64,000 nt of DNA from Malurus cyaneus samueli (Eukaryota > Chordata > Aves > Passeriformes > Maluridae): positions 21,492,465-21,556,464 of the forward strand of contig CM019216.1 in assembly GCA_009741485.1 (NCBI GenBank). Reading direction: 5' to 3'. The translations under genes and the position numbers were made by a program. The notes beneath the pieces were generated by a model. That model had not been told where the DNA came from, did not search any database, and worked only from the letters and a program-made list of their open reading frames with translations. The number at the start of each line of letters is the position of its first letter. The first letter of the stretch is position 1. This document shows, piece by piece, positions 25,109-39,358 of the stretch.

Positions 25109-28100
25109 GCAAGTCAGATAAGACTGAACAAACAGATGGAAAATAAAAATAACATACAAATAACAATTAACTTATGACTGCGCATAAGACCTTTCATACA
25201 GTACAAAGAATCTACAAAAACAAAATCAGTAGCGAGTAGTGGGTTTAGTCTTTCTACATAAAATAAAATTTTCTGGTTAGAATTGAAAGGCTATTTAGTA
25301 AAATATCTTGTTTCTTCAATTTTGCATGAACTTTTTAGTATCTATTACAGCTTGATATGCAGAACAATTTCTACAAAGGCAAACCAACAGAATAAGCAGC
25401 ATCCATGTGACAGGAATATCCTTGTATTCAAAATAGAAAGGAAAAGAAAATAAATGTTGAAATGCCAGCCTCATTAGTGCAGCATTTGGTATAAAAATAT
25501 TGAAAATAAAATACTATTAACATTTAAGGCCAGAAATTGATCCAATATTGAATACTGCTTCAAAGGCTGTACCTTTGTCTTTAGGAAGTATGACACTGCA
25601 GATTTCAAACCTGTAAATGTATTTTAGTGAGCAATGGTATAGAATTCCATTCAATTTACAGGATTGAAAAGCTCATTTTGCTTATTATGCATGTTCTAAG
25701 GCAATTACATTGCTGTAAATATTCAGCAACTTGTCACTGGGGTAAGATAATAATTAATTAAATCAACATGAAGTAAGAAACTCATTGACCACTATTTGAT
25801 TACTATTTTAAATACTTTTGAATATAACCTAGATAATCACCATATTATGACATGGAATTCACTCAACATCAAATAGCGGGTGACTCACTCTTATGAGAGG
25901 TCAGTATAAAACTTTCGAAAAATCTATGTGCATTCTGTCTAAAATCAATGGAGAAAATAAAGTTCTCCAGTGAAAAAAAAATCAGAACAGTTTAATTAGG
26001 TTACAACTCTGAACCATCCATAAAAGAAGCCTTTCAATTAGCTATAACGAAAGCCGAGAGAATCTTGGGAAACATAAGCACTAAGAACACCCACCTCTGC
26101 TACTATAAAATTGGAACTGTGGCTGCTGAATGGTTATTATACCTTAGGGCTCAAAACTTTAAATTAATTATCATTAGGTCTAAAGGAGAGAGAAGAAAAA
26201 AAGACCCTAAGGTTATATCCAGATGGATTAAAGTGAATGGAAAACAAATGGTTGCTCACACACCTTCTCATCCTGAATTTCAAAATAAGAACTAGGGAAT
26301 GTATATCCTAGGATGACCCAAGAGATTTACAGATTTATCATTACTCTCTTATTTTAGTAATACTGAATCCTGAGGCTACTCTCAGACTGTTCAAGGTGGT
26401 TTTTAGTATCTTCACAGTTTAAAGACAAGACAGGTAGCATTAGGGTGGGGGATAGAACACTATGTATGCTAAATTACTTCCCTACATTAGGTAATTTCTC
26501 ACATTTTTATATATAAGAATAGTCGGTCTGCTTGTTATTTATTTTGGTTGGCACGTCCCTAGTACTCTGCATTTAGCTGTATATAATCTCCCAAAATTTT
26601 ACCAGTCTTAACTGCAACTTTTTAATTCAGAGAATAAACTCTTTGGAAAATACTTTGTCTAGTTTAATCAGCTTTTCCTGAGGGCAAATATATTGTAGGC
26701 TATATTATAAACTCGAGGAAAAGGTATTTTGAGTGCTATTTGTCCTGTAAAGATCTGGTGCTCAAAGGCTTTGACTTAAGAGATATCTCTAAAATGTGCT
26801 TTATCCGAATTCAAGCAATTCTAAATTTACCCAGATTGCAAAATTTGGGATGTTGCCATTAACATATGCTCTGTAGAAAGTTTTGATCTTAACAGCTTTG
26901 GGTTGGTGTCGATGCTGCCTTTGCTGGGTGAGGCAGCTTCAGCTTCAGAGTAACTCTTTTCTGATAGTTTGGATGGCTGTGGACCATGACGAGTCCAGGA
27001 GTAAATTCTGTTCCTTTTTATATAGAGCATGAGCGCTCTCCTCTGCATTCACTGAGCATTGAGGAACTATGGAATTCAAAATGGGTAAAGAAACAAGATG
27101 AATCTAAATGGGCATGAGAGAGTGAATTAGTATTAAAAAGAACAAAAAAAAGCCCACCTGAAGGAGAGCAGTTCAAAATTGGAACCAGAAGTGCTGTAGA
27201 CAATAACAATCACACAATATAGAAATTAGAAAGTGAAACCACAATTGGGTTGGCATAAATATAGTAAGACAAGTGAAAAAAAACAAGAGTCAGGGAATAG
27301 GATACAAGTAGAAAGAACTAAAGGGATTAGTGGGCAAAATTATTTGCAAAGGCATTGGGACATTGAGATTGGGAAGGGAGCTGGAAAGGACAAGTGGTGA
27401 GGCAGTGGGAGAGATCTCTGGAGGAGCTGTGCCACTAGAAGCAACTGGGGCAAGCCACATGATGTGCAGGAATGAAGGCACAGAAAGAACAGGAAAACTA
27501 ATGGAGAAGCAAAGAAAGACCTGGGACTAAGCAAAGAAATGGGAGGAAAGATAGGGTCTGATTGCCCTATCACTCAGAAAATTATGGGTGTGGCAGAAGT
27601 CTGGAGTGAGCGGAGTAGCTGGATAATTCTCTGGTGCATCCTGTCACCATGGAAAAGGCACAGCAAGTGCTTTGCATAAATCCCTCCTCATCAGTTGAAG
27701 AGTCTCCTAGTAATTCAATAAATTACTTAGTAAAGAAGTCATTTGATCAGCACAGTAATACAGTCAAGGATCCAATAGGCCATTCTCAATATGCTATTTT
27801 CAGATCTCTAAGCTTCTCAATTTGTAAAACAACGATGAAGCCCAGCAAAAAGACAAGGGTCTACAAGATGGAAGTTCACCTTATTCTCTACATTTGCCAG
27901 CGAAAAATGATCAGAATGGCTACAAAAACTTGATGTAATAATTAATCACATACTACTATATGCCATTACTCTGGGGTTGCTAAGGTAAAGATTCTATTAA
28001 TTGGAGTTTGATTGGTTTATGACCATGATTACTTAACATGGTCGTCTGTAAAAACAGGAAACTGCCTCAGTATCAGCTTGAAAAATTCACCATCTTCTGC

Positions 28101-31100
28101 TTTTAGTAAAATTACACAGAGCTAACCTTTTCTGATGGAAAATAACACACTTCTCAAGCACATGCAGCAATACAGCAACACAGTAGTATTTTGTTATTTT
28201 CCTTTTTTATATGGGGAATATATTTATCTTTCAGGATGATAAATAACAAGTTCTACAGACCTGTGCACATTAAATCATGCCAGATCATAAAAGTGGCAAT
28301 GTTGCTTCATATTACAAGAATATAAATAGATAGAATGCATGATAGTTAAAAGTATTCTCAGGAACTTTAAATTTTATTATTGGTATGTAAACAAGTGCTA
28401 AAATATGAAGAAGATAAGGCAATTTTCAGTGCTATAAAATTTATACAAACTAAATTATTTTCCTATATATGAACGAGAGGAGAAGAGACAATGTCTCACA
28501 CATCAAACACGTTACCATGCTTTTTTACATGCCGTAAGATACCTACACTGACATAGTAACTTTCATTCACTTGTTCAAAATATTTCAGCATTCTGAAAAA
28601 AACAGCTGAGATCTGCTTTACAAACTTCTTTTTAAGATTTCCTTCCAAAATACATCATTATTTTCCTACTATGTAAAAAGAAGGGCAGTTGCTCATTACT
28701 GAGACAACAACATGAATCTCTGTCCCTTTCAATTGCCTTTCATCAGTCTGTTTTAATATCCTGGCCCATAGGTTTTCATCTTGACTGCTCATATTGCCAC
28801 CAAATATCAGCAAAATCTAACAAAGTATGCACAACCTCCCCACCCATAAAATGGACTAAACAAAACTCATAATCAGGATAACATACTAAATGATCAGAAA
28901 ATAGAAAAAACTGTACTCTCATTTTAGGATGTCGTGGTACTTTAGGAGACACATAATTTTAAATGGCATTTGAAATTGTGAAGTTAATGACATCCTTTTG
29001 AATGTGGTATTTCACTTAAAGATAGTTTAAATTTTGGGCTTAATTCAGATTGTCACTGTTCTAGGATTTTCTCCCTCTTTGTGATTGTCATTGCAACTAC
29101 GATTGCTTTTAAAAAGTAATTCATTTGCTAAAATCTCTTAAGAATAAATAATTTTAAAATGTTTTATGGTATTTTTAAAAATAAATGCTATTGTGTTGTA
29201 TTTGTAAAAAATGGTATCATATGCATTCTATACATTTTACTTATGTGACAAAACATATATGTGGGCATAACTACCACAATTTACTCAATTTACTGTAAGA
29301 AAAGACTATTGCTTTGCAGAGCAATTGTTCTATCTTTGCTAAATTATAATCTTAATCATAACTCAGAAAATTTTTCTAGGCATCTGTAACAAACATTATG
29401 AACAGGATGATTTTGATTACACAGCTTTTTCTAGAGATTGTATCTTCCTGCCCTAATTCACCTGTCTTGCAGCCCTGACAAATTCCAAAGCAGAGGAGCA
29501 CCATCTAGTTGTTTCAATACCAAAGCTGCTTCCTTTTCTTTAAAAGTATGCACTGGCTTTGATAGTATTCTTTTCACAAACAACAAGATGTTAAATAATT
29601 TTAATTGTTTTAGGTACATTTAGGCATGAACTTCCTTTGTATTTTTTAATATTTATTTCTAGATGAATGCAAGAAGGTGTTCTAACAACCAAGAATTTAG
29701 CAGATTTGACTTGCTTGGCTCTATTTTGTGTGTTTGCAGGTAGGATTTGTGGCTAGACAGAGGACGACTCAGCATCATGCACCAGCAAGAATGATCTCAG
29801 GAAGTCCTTTGCAGTGTACTCAGAGATGAGTGAGCCCTGCTAATACAGTCAGGCTCTGTCAAAGTCCTCAGAAAAGGGGGAAGTAGTAGATCTATGAGAT
29901 ACACCTTCCTGACAAGGGATACACACCCATGGCTCTTTAGTCTTTCCTAAAGCAAACACCTATCATTTAGGTGGGTTTAACTTTTTCACATTTAACTGTA
30001 GATTTTTTTTACAGTGTTGGAGAAACACAAACAGGATTTTTAGTCCCAATTTCAGCAGCATTCTCCTTGCTGAATACAGCAGAGATATTTTATGCAGACA
30101 GCAAGAAAGTGCAGAGTCAGGATCTTTGTTGTAATCAGCTCACCTGCAGACTAATACTGCAGACTATCTACTAAATTTAAAATGGATAATTTTATGTATG
30201 AATTCTTTAGTTTGTCAGCGTGTTTCAATGCAGTATATATACTAGCACCAGAAGAAAAGAAGTATTTGTCAAAAACTTAATACCTAAGGAGACCTATATA
30301 AGTCTGCCTATAAAAAAGTCTGGCAGGAAATCTAAGAAGGTCACTGTATCATTTTTACAGTTTCCCAAATGAAAATTATCTTCATACTTTTGAACTTCCT
30401 AAGGCTGCATATTTGGAGGCAACTGGAGACCTACACTATATTCTAGACATTAATTTAATAAATCTAGAAAGATAGTCACACACCAAAGAAAAACTATCCT
30501 GCAATATGCCTATTTCTTTGTCTTTGTTAAAAAAAATCCATGTTACAAACTAAATAAGCTCAATCATTGGACTGAGATGAATAAAATTATCTATTCCTAA
30601 AGCCAACAGAATACAAGTAAACCAAAGATGAAGAATTATGCACAGGTCTATAGACTTAATGAGGGAGTTGCTATAGGACAGCAAGGAAAAACACAAAGCA
30701 CATTTATATATGTTTTCAGAATTATGGTAGAGTTTGTAGAGAATTATACTGTATGGCTGTAGAAAAAAAAGTACCAATAAGCAGAACAAAAAAAACCTAT
30801 AACTACTTATAGGTAGAAGTTTGTTTTAACTTGTTATATAATACACTTTTAAAAGTTTGTAGGTTGGGAAACCTAGAAGGCTGCTAGAAATTCAATTCTT
30901 CAATTGAAAAAACTGTTAGAATCAGCTTTCTATGACTTTCCATGAGGTCAGATTAAATATTAAATGAGGTAAAGCATTCTAATATTGTAAAAAAAAAATT
31001 AAAATAATCAAAATGTATTTTCATGACCTAGAACTAATGGTAGTGCTTCTTTGACTTTGTTTCTCCAGGATCCAGTAAGCTAAAGAAATTTCAGAGACTG

Positions 31101-32588
31101 GCAGAAAAAAAAAAACTTTAGAACTGTTGATGGTACTCACTTCCTATTCAGATCCTGGAACTCTATTTTGCTTTCATAATCTGGATCCTGAAAATTATCC
31201 TGATCTGCCAGATAAATACAAATTAAAATTAATAAACAAACGAAATAAAAACAAAGATGAATATAGAAGAGCTGGTAATTTCACATTTTAAAGAAGTTAA
31301 AGTACCCTATTCATTCTGTAGACCAATATTAGGACCATTATGCCAACACCTACTATGTTTCTTAAATCAAAGTATGGTAACCCTGAATTAGTCAAAAAAG
31401 AGACAGAAAAACAAACAGAAGAAATGCTTCAATATCTATATCAGTCTGCTGCCCCCACTGGAAGTAGAATAGTCTGTCAGAATATTAAAACAAAATCACT
31501 GGCAAATCTCCAAGATAACAGCTGTAACATATCCAGCAAAATCATACATCTTAACAAACAATCTCTGCAGGAACAGAGATCATCTGAATAAAACAAAAAA
31601 TGGTTACAATTCTCTGCTTCTTGGGAAGATCTAGAATGTTAGCCACTACTTAGCTAGGTTCTTAATGATCAGCCTAGCCATGGTGCTCCAGTTTACTGTG
31701 TGCTTTCTGCATCAATAAAGCAAGTCCTGTGAACATCCAGTCTAACCCTACAGAGTCCAGTGTGCTTGTACAAGCAATCTCTTCCACAGGTAAGATGCCA
31801 AAGGCCTTCCCATTGCTTCTACAACTCCTTCTTGTCTATATCTCACCAATTAGCCGATTCACTTTACTGTCCCAATTGCTCCTGCCTCTCACCACCCACA
31901 CTGACCACATTGTGGCAGTATATGTAAAAAAGAGGTAATTTGTGGGTCTGGAGAAAGTTGAGAAAGCGTCTGAGCCCCAAGAGAGCTCTGTCTAAAGAGA
32001 TGCAAAATCCAGCATGGGAATGTCCCATTTTATCACACTCCCAGTCTTATTGATAGCAAAAGGTTTGAATTGTCCCATGTACATCCAAAGTCCACATCTA
32101 CTTCCAAGTAAAGGAGTGAATATCAACTTTGTTGCAGGCAAGAAAAGACAACAGTATAGACATCTCAAGCACTCAGAAATGCCACAGATACTAGAAAAAC
32201 ATGCCCACTCTGTTAGCAGCAGGTTCATACCATGGCATCAGAGTTTTATTTGTTTGGAGAAGGAGAGCTGTCACTCCAGAAGAACTATGAGAGAACAGAA
32301 AGAGCCTCGGCAGAGCCGTGCCAAGGGCTACATTTTTCTACCTGAGCTGTGGGTATGTTCATTGCAAGTGTCTCACTTTTTGTTCACATGACGTGATGCT
32401 GCAAGCTCCTATTTTCTCTTGGACTCAGAGAAGCAGCCTGGGTAAGAAGAATGAATACTCCAGAACTGACCTACTCACTCTCACACCCTCCTCTTTGAAT
32501 GTCGCAGTCAGCTGCTGGCCAAGAACCAAGAGGCAGGTAATTGCAAATATGGGCATTTCTGCAGCTGTTATTCCTGGTCCCAAACAAG

Positions 32589-32597
32589 TTTTTTTGG

Positions 32598-32630
<33 letters not shown>

Positions 32631-32636
32631 GATTTT
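32589..32636 (+). repeat. T-rich (TTTG)n/(TTTTG)n simple repeat
   Basis: A T-run is followed by TTTG units and then TTTTG units, about 48 bp. Such tails commonly arise from poly-A retroposon tails on the opposite strand, but no retroposon body is evident beside it. Confidence 0.85.
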
Positions 32637-33100
32637 TCCCCCATTTGTTTTTCAAGAGAGAAAAGTCAGGACAATGGCAAGGTCAAAAGAGCAGCAAGGC
32701 AGATGTTATGATAGTGTGTCAAAGGAAAGTACACTCAGCATTCTGGCAGTGGGGCTTAATCTTCTGTGTTAGGAAGTAACACTAAAATTTTCGGTTGATT
32801 TCTGAGCTTCGGTGGGGTTTTTTTATGGTCCGTTACAAAACCCTGTTTATTTTTTTATTAATGGCTTACTGCTACAACATTTGTTTAAGGGCAGATTCAG
32901 TTTAGACCTCAAGTATACATTGCAGTGAGCAGATACTGACCTCTTTTCAGGTGGGAGAAAGAGTTGGTATTGCTGGGAGGCAGGAAGCGTCAAGGATATC
33001 GCTGTTGGTGCCCAGCAATATTTGCACATGCAATATAATAATTTAACACTTATCATTTCCAGTACTAAGGAAAAGTCCTATTTTCTCTCCCTTAATAGGA

Positions 33101-33229
33101 ATTTAGGCCAGGCTGCATGGAGCTCTGAGTGAACTGGTCTAGTGAAAGATGATCCTGCCCAAAGCATGGGGTTTGGAACTGCATGATCTGTAAGTTCCCT
33201 TCCAACCCAAACCATTCTCTGATTCTATA
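33101..33229 (+). mobile_element. CR1 LINE 3' end fragment
   Basis: GGCCAGGCTGCATGGAGCTCTG, then CTGGTCTAGTGAAAGATG, then CTTCCAACCCAAACCATTCTC and a GATTCTATAA tail. This is the last about 130 bp of a CR1 in + orientation, a short 5'-truncated copy of a fairly young type. Confidence 0.9.
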
Positions 33230-36200
33230 ACTCATAGGCAGTAAGCAGTGGTTTTGCTTTGTAAAAGCAGTTGACCGACTCAATAAGTGAACAACATGGT
33301 TGATGATTCTTGTACCATTTTTTTCCCGACAGATTTTTTTAATGCTTGTGAAGAAATGTAGTAGCCAACAGTCACTGCCAAAGACCCGCTTCCTTCCTAA
33401 CAATCTTACCTGGACCTCAGCCATGTTCCTTCCCTGTTACTCTCTCATTTCCCTGAAACTGTTTTGCTCTTCTACTTCTTTTTGGTGGAAAATACTGCTC
33501 TTTAATACTGTTATTTAGAGAGTAAAGTTCNCATTCTTATAATAAGAATATATATAAGAATATATAAAACTTTATCTTGTTTACTCCATGCTCTAATCAA
33601 AACAGCAGAACTGCCCCATTTTATCACAATTAATTACAGCCTTTTGAAACAATGAAACTTGAGTTGAAATGTTTCTGCTGAGTTTAACAGGACATAAGGG
33701 CACCTAGAAAAAAAGCAATGAACAAAGAGTAACTAATTAATTCTGATAGCATTTCTTTGCTTCAGGGTAGAAGAAAGGATTAAATCAGACGAAGAAAACA
33801 GATGCCTCTCCTGACATCTTGAAAATATATCATTGCAGGTTTCTCACATTAAAAAATGAAAATGTTTACATAAGCTCCCCTCTGCTACTTTGTTGGTACC
33901 TGTTCATGTTCAGAAATGAAACCCTTTGATCCTTATCTATTAATCACTTTGGCTACCCTTGAACTTAATAAATAACATCTTTATCTCTGGTGGTCACATA
34001 GCTTATTTTAAGATCAGGAGAGCAAGAGCAATGTTCCTATGATGTAAAATAAAACTACTGCAAAGATTGCTAGCTGTTTTCTTTTCAGTTTCCAGGTGAC
34101 TTCTGAAACTCAGCTGATATTGATAAGTGATGTAAGAATTGTGTCTAAAAATGAAGGAACTGCTTTCCCTACAGCATGTTGAGTTTAATCATGTTCCTGA
34201 CTTTGAAACCAAAAGCATTGATCAGCTTTGATTCATCGAAAGATCCTATTCTGGCATGTTTCTTTCTTGTGATGTGATGGATATAGCCTACTTTTCTAAA
34301 ACCCAATATACTTGCTTACTAGCAGAAGTTTATTTCTTCATTCTTGCTCCACCCCAGCCCCTACCCCTCAAAAATGTACAATGCCTGTTCTCAGCAATTA
34401 AACATAACTTTTGCAGCAACAAATGCCATAGCCTAGCTTCATAGTCAGGGAGTAGTGATTCTGATGTTATGATCACAGACAGGTCTGGGACTAGGACATG
34501 ATTTTCCTTTTTCTCTCTGAGGCCAGATATGAATAAAGTCCTGAATTCATTTCTCATACAACATAGGGTCACAGTCTGGAAAAAAACAAGGATCATCACT
34601 GAATAATGCAAAGAAAAGAGGCCATCCATAACACCACTGTCAAAAATGAGGCTGTAGTTGATAATACGCTATCTTTAATAATGAAGCACTCTTAAGAATT
34701 TTCTCATCCTGAAGAGTTCCTTCTGCCCCTCCCCCACCCTCTGACTTTTCTCAATCAAATCACTATAATGAAGTAAAATCTTTCAAAGAAAAGGATCTTG
34801 GAGGAGAAAACTCACAACCTGGATGCAGACAGCTAGGCATCATGAACATCTTACTGCCACTAAGAGGGGACAGCAAATAACACTGCTATTACTAGGTGTG
34901 TATGCAAGGGATAATTTCCTAAGCCTGTTTCACCTTCAAAGATATTTTATCATGAATGTACTGCACGAAAATTGTGTGCCCAACTACTTAAGTTCTCTGC
35001 ATTTAAAACAAGAGGAGACAAATGTTATCTTTGATGTTGTTGTAAACTTCAAAATGCCCTTGGCATTTATTCTACTACAATTATGATGAGTCTAATTTGT
35101 AGAAGACTTATCAAACTGTTGGAAAGCATACATCATCCCTGTAATATTTTCTCTAGGCTTATAATAAGATGACCACACACTAGATCCAAGGTACTTCCCT
35201 AACAGGAAATAAAAAGGACACAGAACTTGTCAAAAAGACACAAACCTCACCCATTCTATTGCTTCTCCCAAGTTTTGCTGCTCCTGAAGTTTCTTTCTGT
35301 AAGAATACTTTGTCTCTTCCTCAGCCTTAAGAGACATTAAAATACTTTTTATAACGCAATATCATGCCAGTAAGAACTCCTTGTTCCAACTGGAAGGCAA
35401 AGCAGATGAATTCCACATCACTGAGTATATTCCTAGAGCATGAATACTTTTACAATCCCATTTGAGACTCTATATAGTACTTTTTATTCGAGCAAGCATA
35501 GTGATGCAACTTTTATCCTAGTAATATATTCACTTCTTTTTTTACTGACACAATTTTTCTGCCCTCTGCAAGTCCTACATGAGAGTAGCATGAGCTATTT
35601 CTTTGCCCCAATGTTCTGCCATTTTTGAGAATGTTGGGTTTAGGACTCATTTTTCCAAACCAGCTAACAGTTCGAGATGTTCAACCCAAACCTCTCTACA
35701 TATCTTGTTTCAGAGGAAGGTAGATGCTATTTTCTAAGACTATCAGCAACTTATCGAGATAAAAGAGGTCAACATGGGCCAGGAACAGACAATTAATTTG
35801 TCATTCAACTGTTAAAAATTCATGTACATGTACATTTTGCCTCTCATAAATATTTTTTTCAAAAGTCAGTGTGAAAGGGTAATCAGTTATTCACTTGTTT
35901 CTAGGTAAGAGCAGTTAGTTTTTGGCAGCTATTGAATAAGGTGTTGTGCTACAAATTAACAGGTGAATTCCACAGTGACTTCTCAGTAGGTCCATACCTT
36001 AGAAAAAGAATGCTCTGTATAGTAGCCACCCTGAAAGACAGGCACCCAAAATCAACAGAAAAAGTCTAGTCATGGGTCTGAAGCCTACTACTCATGCCCA
36101 ATGTGTTTTTACAGCTAGCCATATCTTCATGAGTCTCAAGTGTTAATTTCCAGCCAACAAAAACTTACGTGAATACTTTAACTAGATGAACAGAAATTCG

Positions 36201-37411
36201 TTTTGGAAATGTTATGCACTGCTGCTGGGCTTCATGAAGGAATAGATTTTTAACTTTCAGCAGCCATATGGGAAGGTAACATATGTGTGGCAAATGTACA
36301 TAATGCAGGAAGAACAAGGTAATCTCTTAGTTCATGTCTAGCTTTGTGTTACACTATATTCAAACTGCATTAAGTGAAAATATGGAGCAATTTAAGCAGT
36401 TAGATAAACACCTCAAATTTATCTCATTTTCAGGCTTTGTACAAAACAATCTTTGATCTAAAACTTTGGGATGCCTTATAGAAGTCAAATTACAGTCCTG
36501 TTTATCCATCTGTGAGTTTTAATGTCTTTCAGTCTGCAGATTCTTCAGCTTTTCCAGTAGATTTATGTGTCACTTTAATTTTTTATATCCATTGGGTTAT
36601 TGCAAATCCTTACTAAGTGATCTGTATATCTGTAGCTCACTCTTAACTGCAGAGCACCCTTTTATCTTGTTTTGTTATGTTTTGAACAATCTGACAAAGT
36701 TGCTGACACTTCATAGTTTTCATTATATTCTGATGATCCAAATACATTTTATCTCTGCCTTGATGAAAGAGAAATCACAATCCAACTTCAAACAACTGAA
36801 AAGCAAATGGGTTAATCTTTAGCGCTCCCAAGTTCCCCCATCTGCCATTTAGCTTCTTCCTTATAATTCATTCCTAATTTTTTTCCATTTAATATTAGCT
36901 GGCTCATAGTCATTACTAGCTCCACTAGAATTGCATAAAAGATTTGGTAGTTCATGACCAAAAATATATGATGAGCATATAGAAACAATCAAAAGGGGTT
37001 TGCTCTACTTGAACATAAATGGACATTTATCTAACATTTGTTATTTGCTCCTTTTCTGCTTGCTTGCAATCTAGTTTCACATGCAGTTGGAATTACGCTT
37101 AGTTCTGCTGCACTTCTTTCACTCATTTATGGTGATAACAGATTAGCTAAGCAGAGATGGAAGTATGCAAAACCTTTTTGCAGTTCTCAGTCTAGGTGCT
37201 GTTTAAACATGTTTGAAAAAGAGGGACGAAATGGGCAAACAATTAAATCAATTTTCAGGATCAATCATTTATTAGAATGTAGAACACACACAAAGGCACT
37301 AAATAATGAGAATTCCAGTTCACTCAATCAGTAACTTTCATAAATGCTGCACTAAAAATTAAATGCTTTGTAGCATTTTGGAAGACAGCATTCCTAGTAG
37401 TAAACTATTCA
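33230..37411. other. intergenic, no recognised gene
   Basis: About 4.2 kb of AT-rich DNA. Short frames only, none recognisable. A single unresolved base (n) is at 33531, beside the near-palindromic TTCTTATAATAAGAA at 33535-33549. Confidence 0.45.
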
Positions 37412-39230
37412 CTGAATTTTAGAATATCCCAAGTTAGAAGGGACCCATACGGTTCAACTCCCTGCTCCTCACAGGATCATGTAAAACCAAACCATATGAC
37501 TAAAAGCATCGACCAGGCACTCCTCGAACACTGTCAAGCTTAGTGCTGTGACCACTTCCCTCAGGAGCCTGTTCCAACCACCCTCTCAACGAAGACTTTT
37601 TTCCTAATTTTTATCTTAACTTCCCTTGGTACATGTTCATTCCATTCACTGGTCACCAGAGGGAGATAAACATTTCCTTCTCTGCTGCCTTCCCTGAGAA
37701 AGTTTTAAATTGCCATAAGGTCACCTACCAGCTTTCTCTTCTTCAGGCCTAACAAGTCAAGTGGTCTCAGCTTCTTCTCCTAAGTCTTGCCCTCAAGAAC
37801 TTTCAGCATCCTGGTCTTGCCCTCACCTGAAGACTCTCTAATACTTTGATGTCCTTTTTATACTGAGATACACAAAATAGCACATAATTGTGTGGGGCCT
37901 ACAGCAGTGAAGTCTTGAGAAGGACAATCATCTCTTTGGCTGGCTGGCAGTGCTGTTCCTGATGCACCCCAGGATATGGTTTGCCCTTCTGGCTGCCAGG
38001 GCACTGCTGACTCATATTCAACCTGCCATCATCAGTGTTGAAAATAGGCAAAATAGCATTAAACATCTCTGCTTTGTCTACGTTCCTGCTTATGAGGTGA
38101 CTGACCCCAACAGCAACAGACCAATATTTACTTCAGATTCTCCTTTTGCTATTAACATATTTTTAAGAGCCCTTTTTGTTGTCCTTCCCAACTGAAATCA
38201 AGCTTTGACCGCAAGAATTTTATCCCTACACTGTGACCAGCATCTCTGTACTCCCCCCATGTTGCCTGTCCTTGTCTCCAATGTCCATACATTTTCCTCC
38301 TCGTCCTAAGATCTAGCAGAAGATCCTTGATCAGCCAAGCCAGTCTTCTGCACCATTTGGCTTAAGGCATTTTGGAATCGCCTGCCCTGCCTATCTGTCC
38401 TGAAAAGCCTATAATTTTCCATCACAGTAGGGAGTCATGGGATTCATCCCAATATGTTTATCTTATGCCAATGATGTCATAGATATGGGACAGGACCAAA
38501 ACTTCTAGCTCTTCTTTCTTGTTCCTCAGGCTGTGCACATTTGTATAAGGACATTTCAAATGTACTCCTTGCAATGAGCACATCATGGACCTCACTAGCA
38601 CAGGATCCTTCAAAACTTGACATGTCACCCTCTCACCTAGCTCTAGGGAGCCTGGTTTTATCCCTTGCCCATTTTAAATCTAGTTTAAATCTCATTCATC
38701 TCAATTTAGTTTAAATCTCATTAGTTCTGCTAACTGCTATGCAAAGATCCTTCTCCTCTTTGAGACAGGTGTATGCCATCTGTTGCCAGCAAGCTCAGTG
38801 TCATACAGACCCATGATCACAAACTACCAGTGATGCCAGGCTCAGAGCCAGGTACTGCTCTGCTGGTTCTTCCAGTTTCTTCCCTCATCATTTGCTGCAA
38901 CTGGAAGGACAGAGAACACTACTTCTGCTCCTGATCTCTTTATTTGTTGTCCGAAGGGCCTGAAGTCTCTTTTAATTGTCCTCAGGTTTCTTGCTGCAAC
39001 TCCACCATTGCCTACATGCAAAATCAGTAACAGATAATAATCTGAAAGTCATACCAGGGTATGAAGCTTTCTGATCACATCTTTAAGCCAGGACCCAGGA
39101 AGGTAGAAGGCCTGTTGCTGTCTACATGATCAGGTTTCAGGTGGTTTTGTTCCAGGTGTTTTGTTCCACCTTCAGAACTCTGTTCTGGTCCACAGCACAA
39201 AGTAAAAGATGGCATGGACCTATTCCACAA
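37412..39230 (-). mobile_element. long CR1 LINE, internally deleted, with ORF1 esterase relic
   Basis: On the + strand GAATTTTAGAATATCCCAAGTT and AGAAGGGACCCATA at 37416-37450 are the complement of a CR1 3' end. The element continues in minus orientation past the ORF2 tail to about 38030, where GCTGACTCATATTCAACCTGCC jumps to an upstream CR1 segment (AAATAGCATTAAACATCTCTG), showing an internal deletion. Upstream parts include GATCAGCCAAGCCAGTCTTCTG near 38329 and AAAGATCCTTCTCCTCTTTGAG near 38743. The complement of 38955-39041 translates to DYYLLLILHVGNGG, matching the ORF1 segment that in younger CR1 copies ends HVGTND, an SGNH-esterase-type motif. All frames are broken. Confidence 0.85.
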
Positions 39231-39358
39231 CACCTTACACTGTCCAAGTCAGATGAGCTTCCACACCTTCTTTGATAACGTGGCCCTGCCCTGCTTCGCA
39301 TGGGCACTTTTGCTCAGAACTCATGCACTGACTTAAATCAGGGAGGTGATCTAGCTGA

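Larger units (their letters stand above)
23476..33100. other. intergenic, no recognised gene
   Basis: About 9.6 kb of mostly AT-rich DNA. Frames of up to 125 codons (for example 32014-32391 on +) are not recognisable. It includes a short (ATAA)n at 25091-25108, a purine-rich patch at 27290-27560 with many GGA and GAA triplets, and a (TTTG)n/(TTTTG)n run at 32589-32636. No RNA gene was seen. Confidence 0.4.

Noticed and set aside
33535..33567. TTCTTATAATAAGAA and following (ATATAAGAA)n-like sequence
   Set aside because: The palindrome is imperfect and the tract is simple AT-rich sequence beside an unresolved base; no function can be argued.
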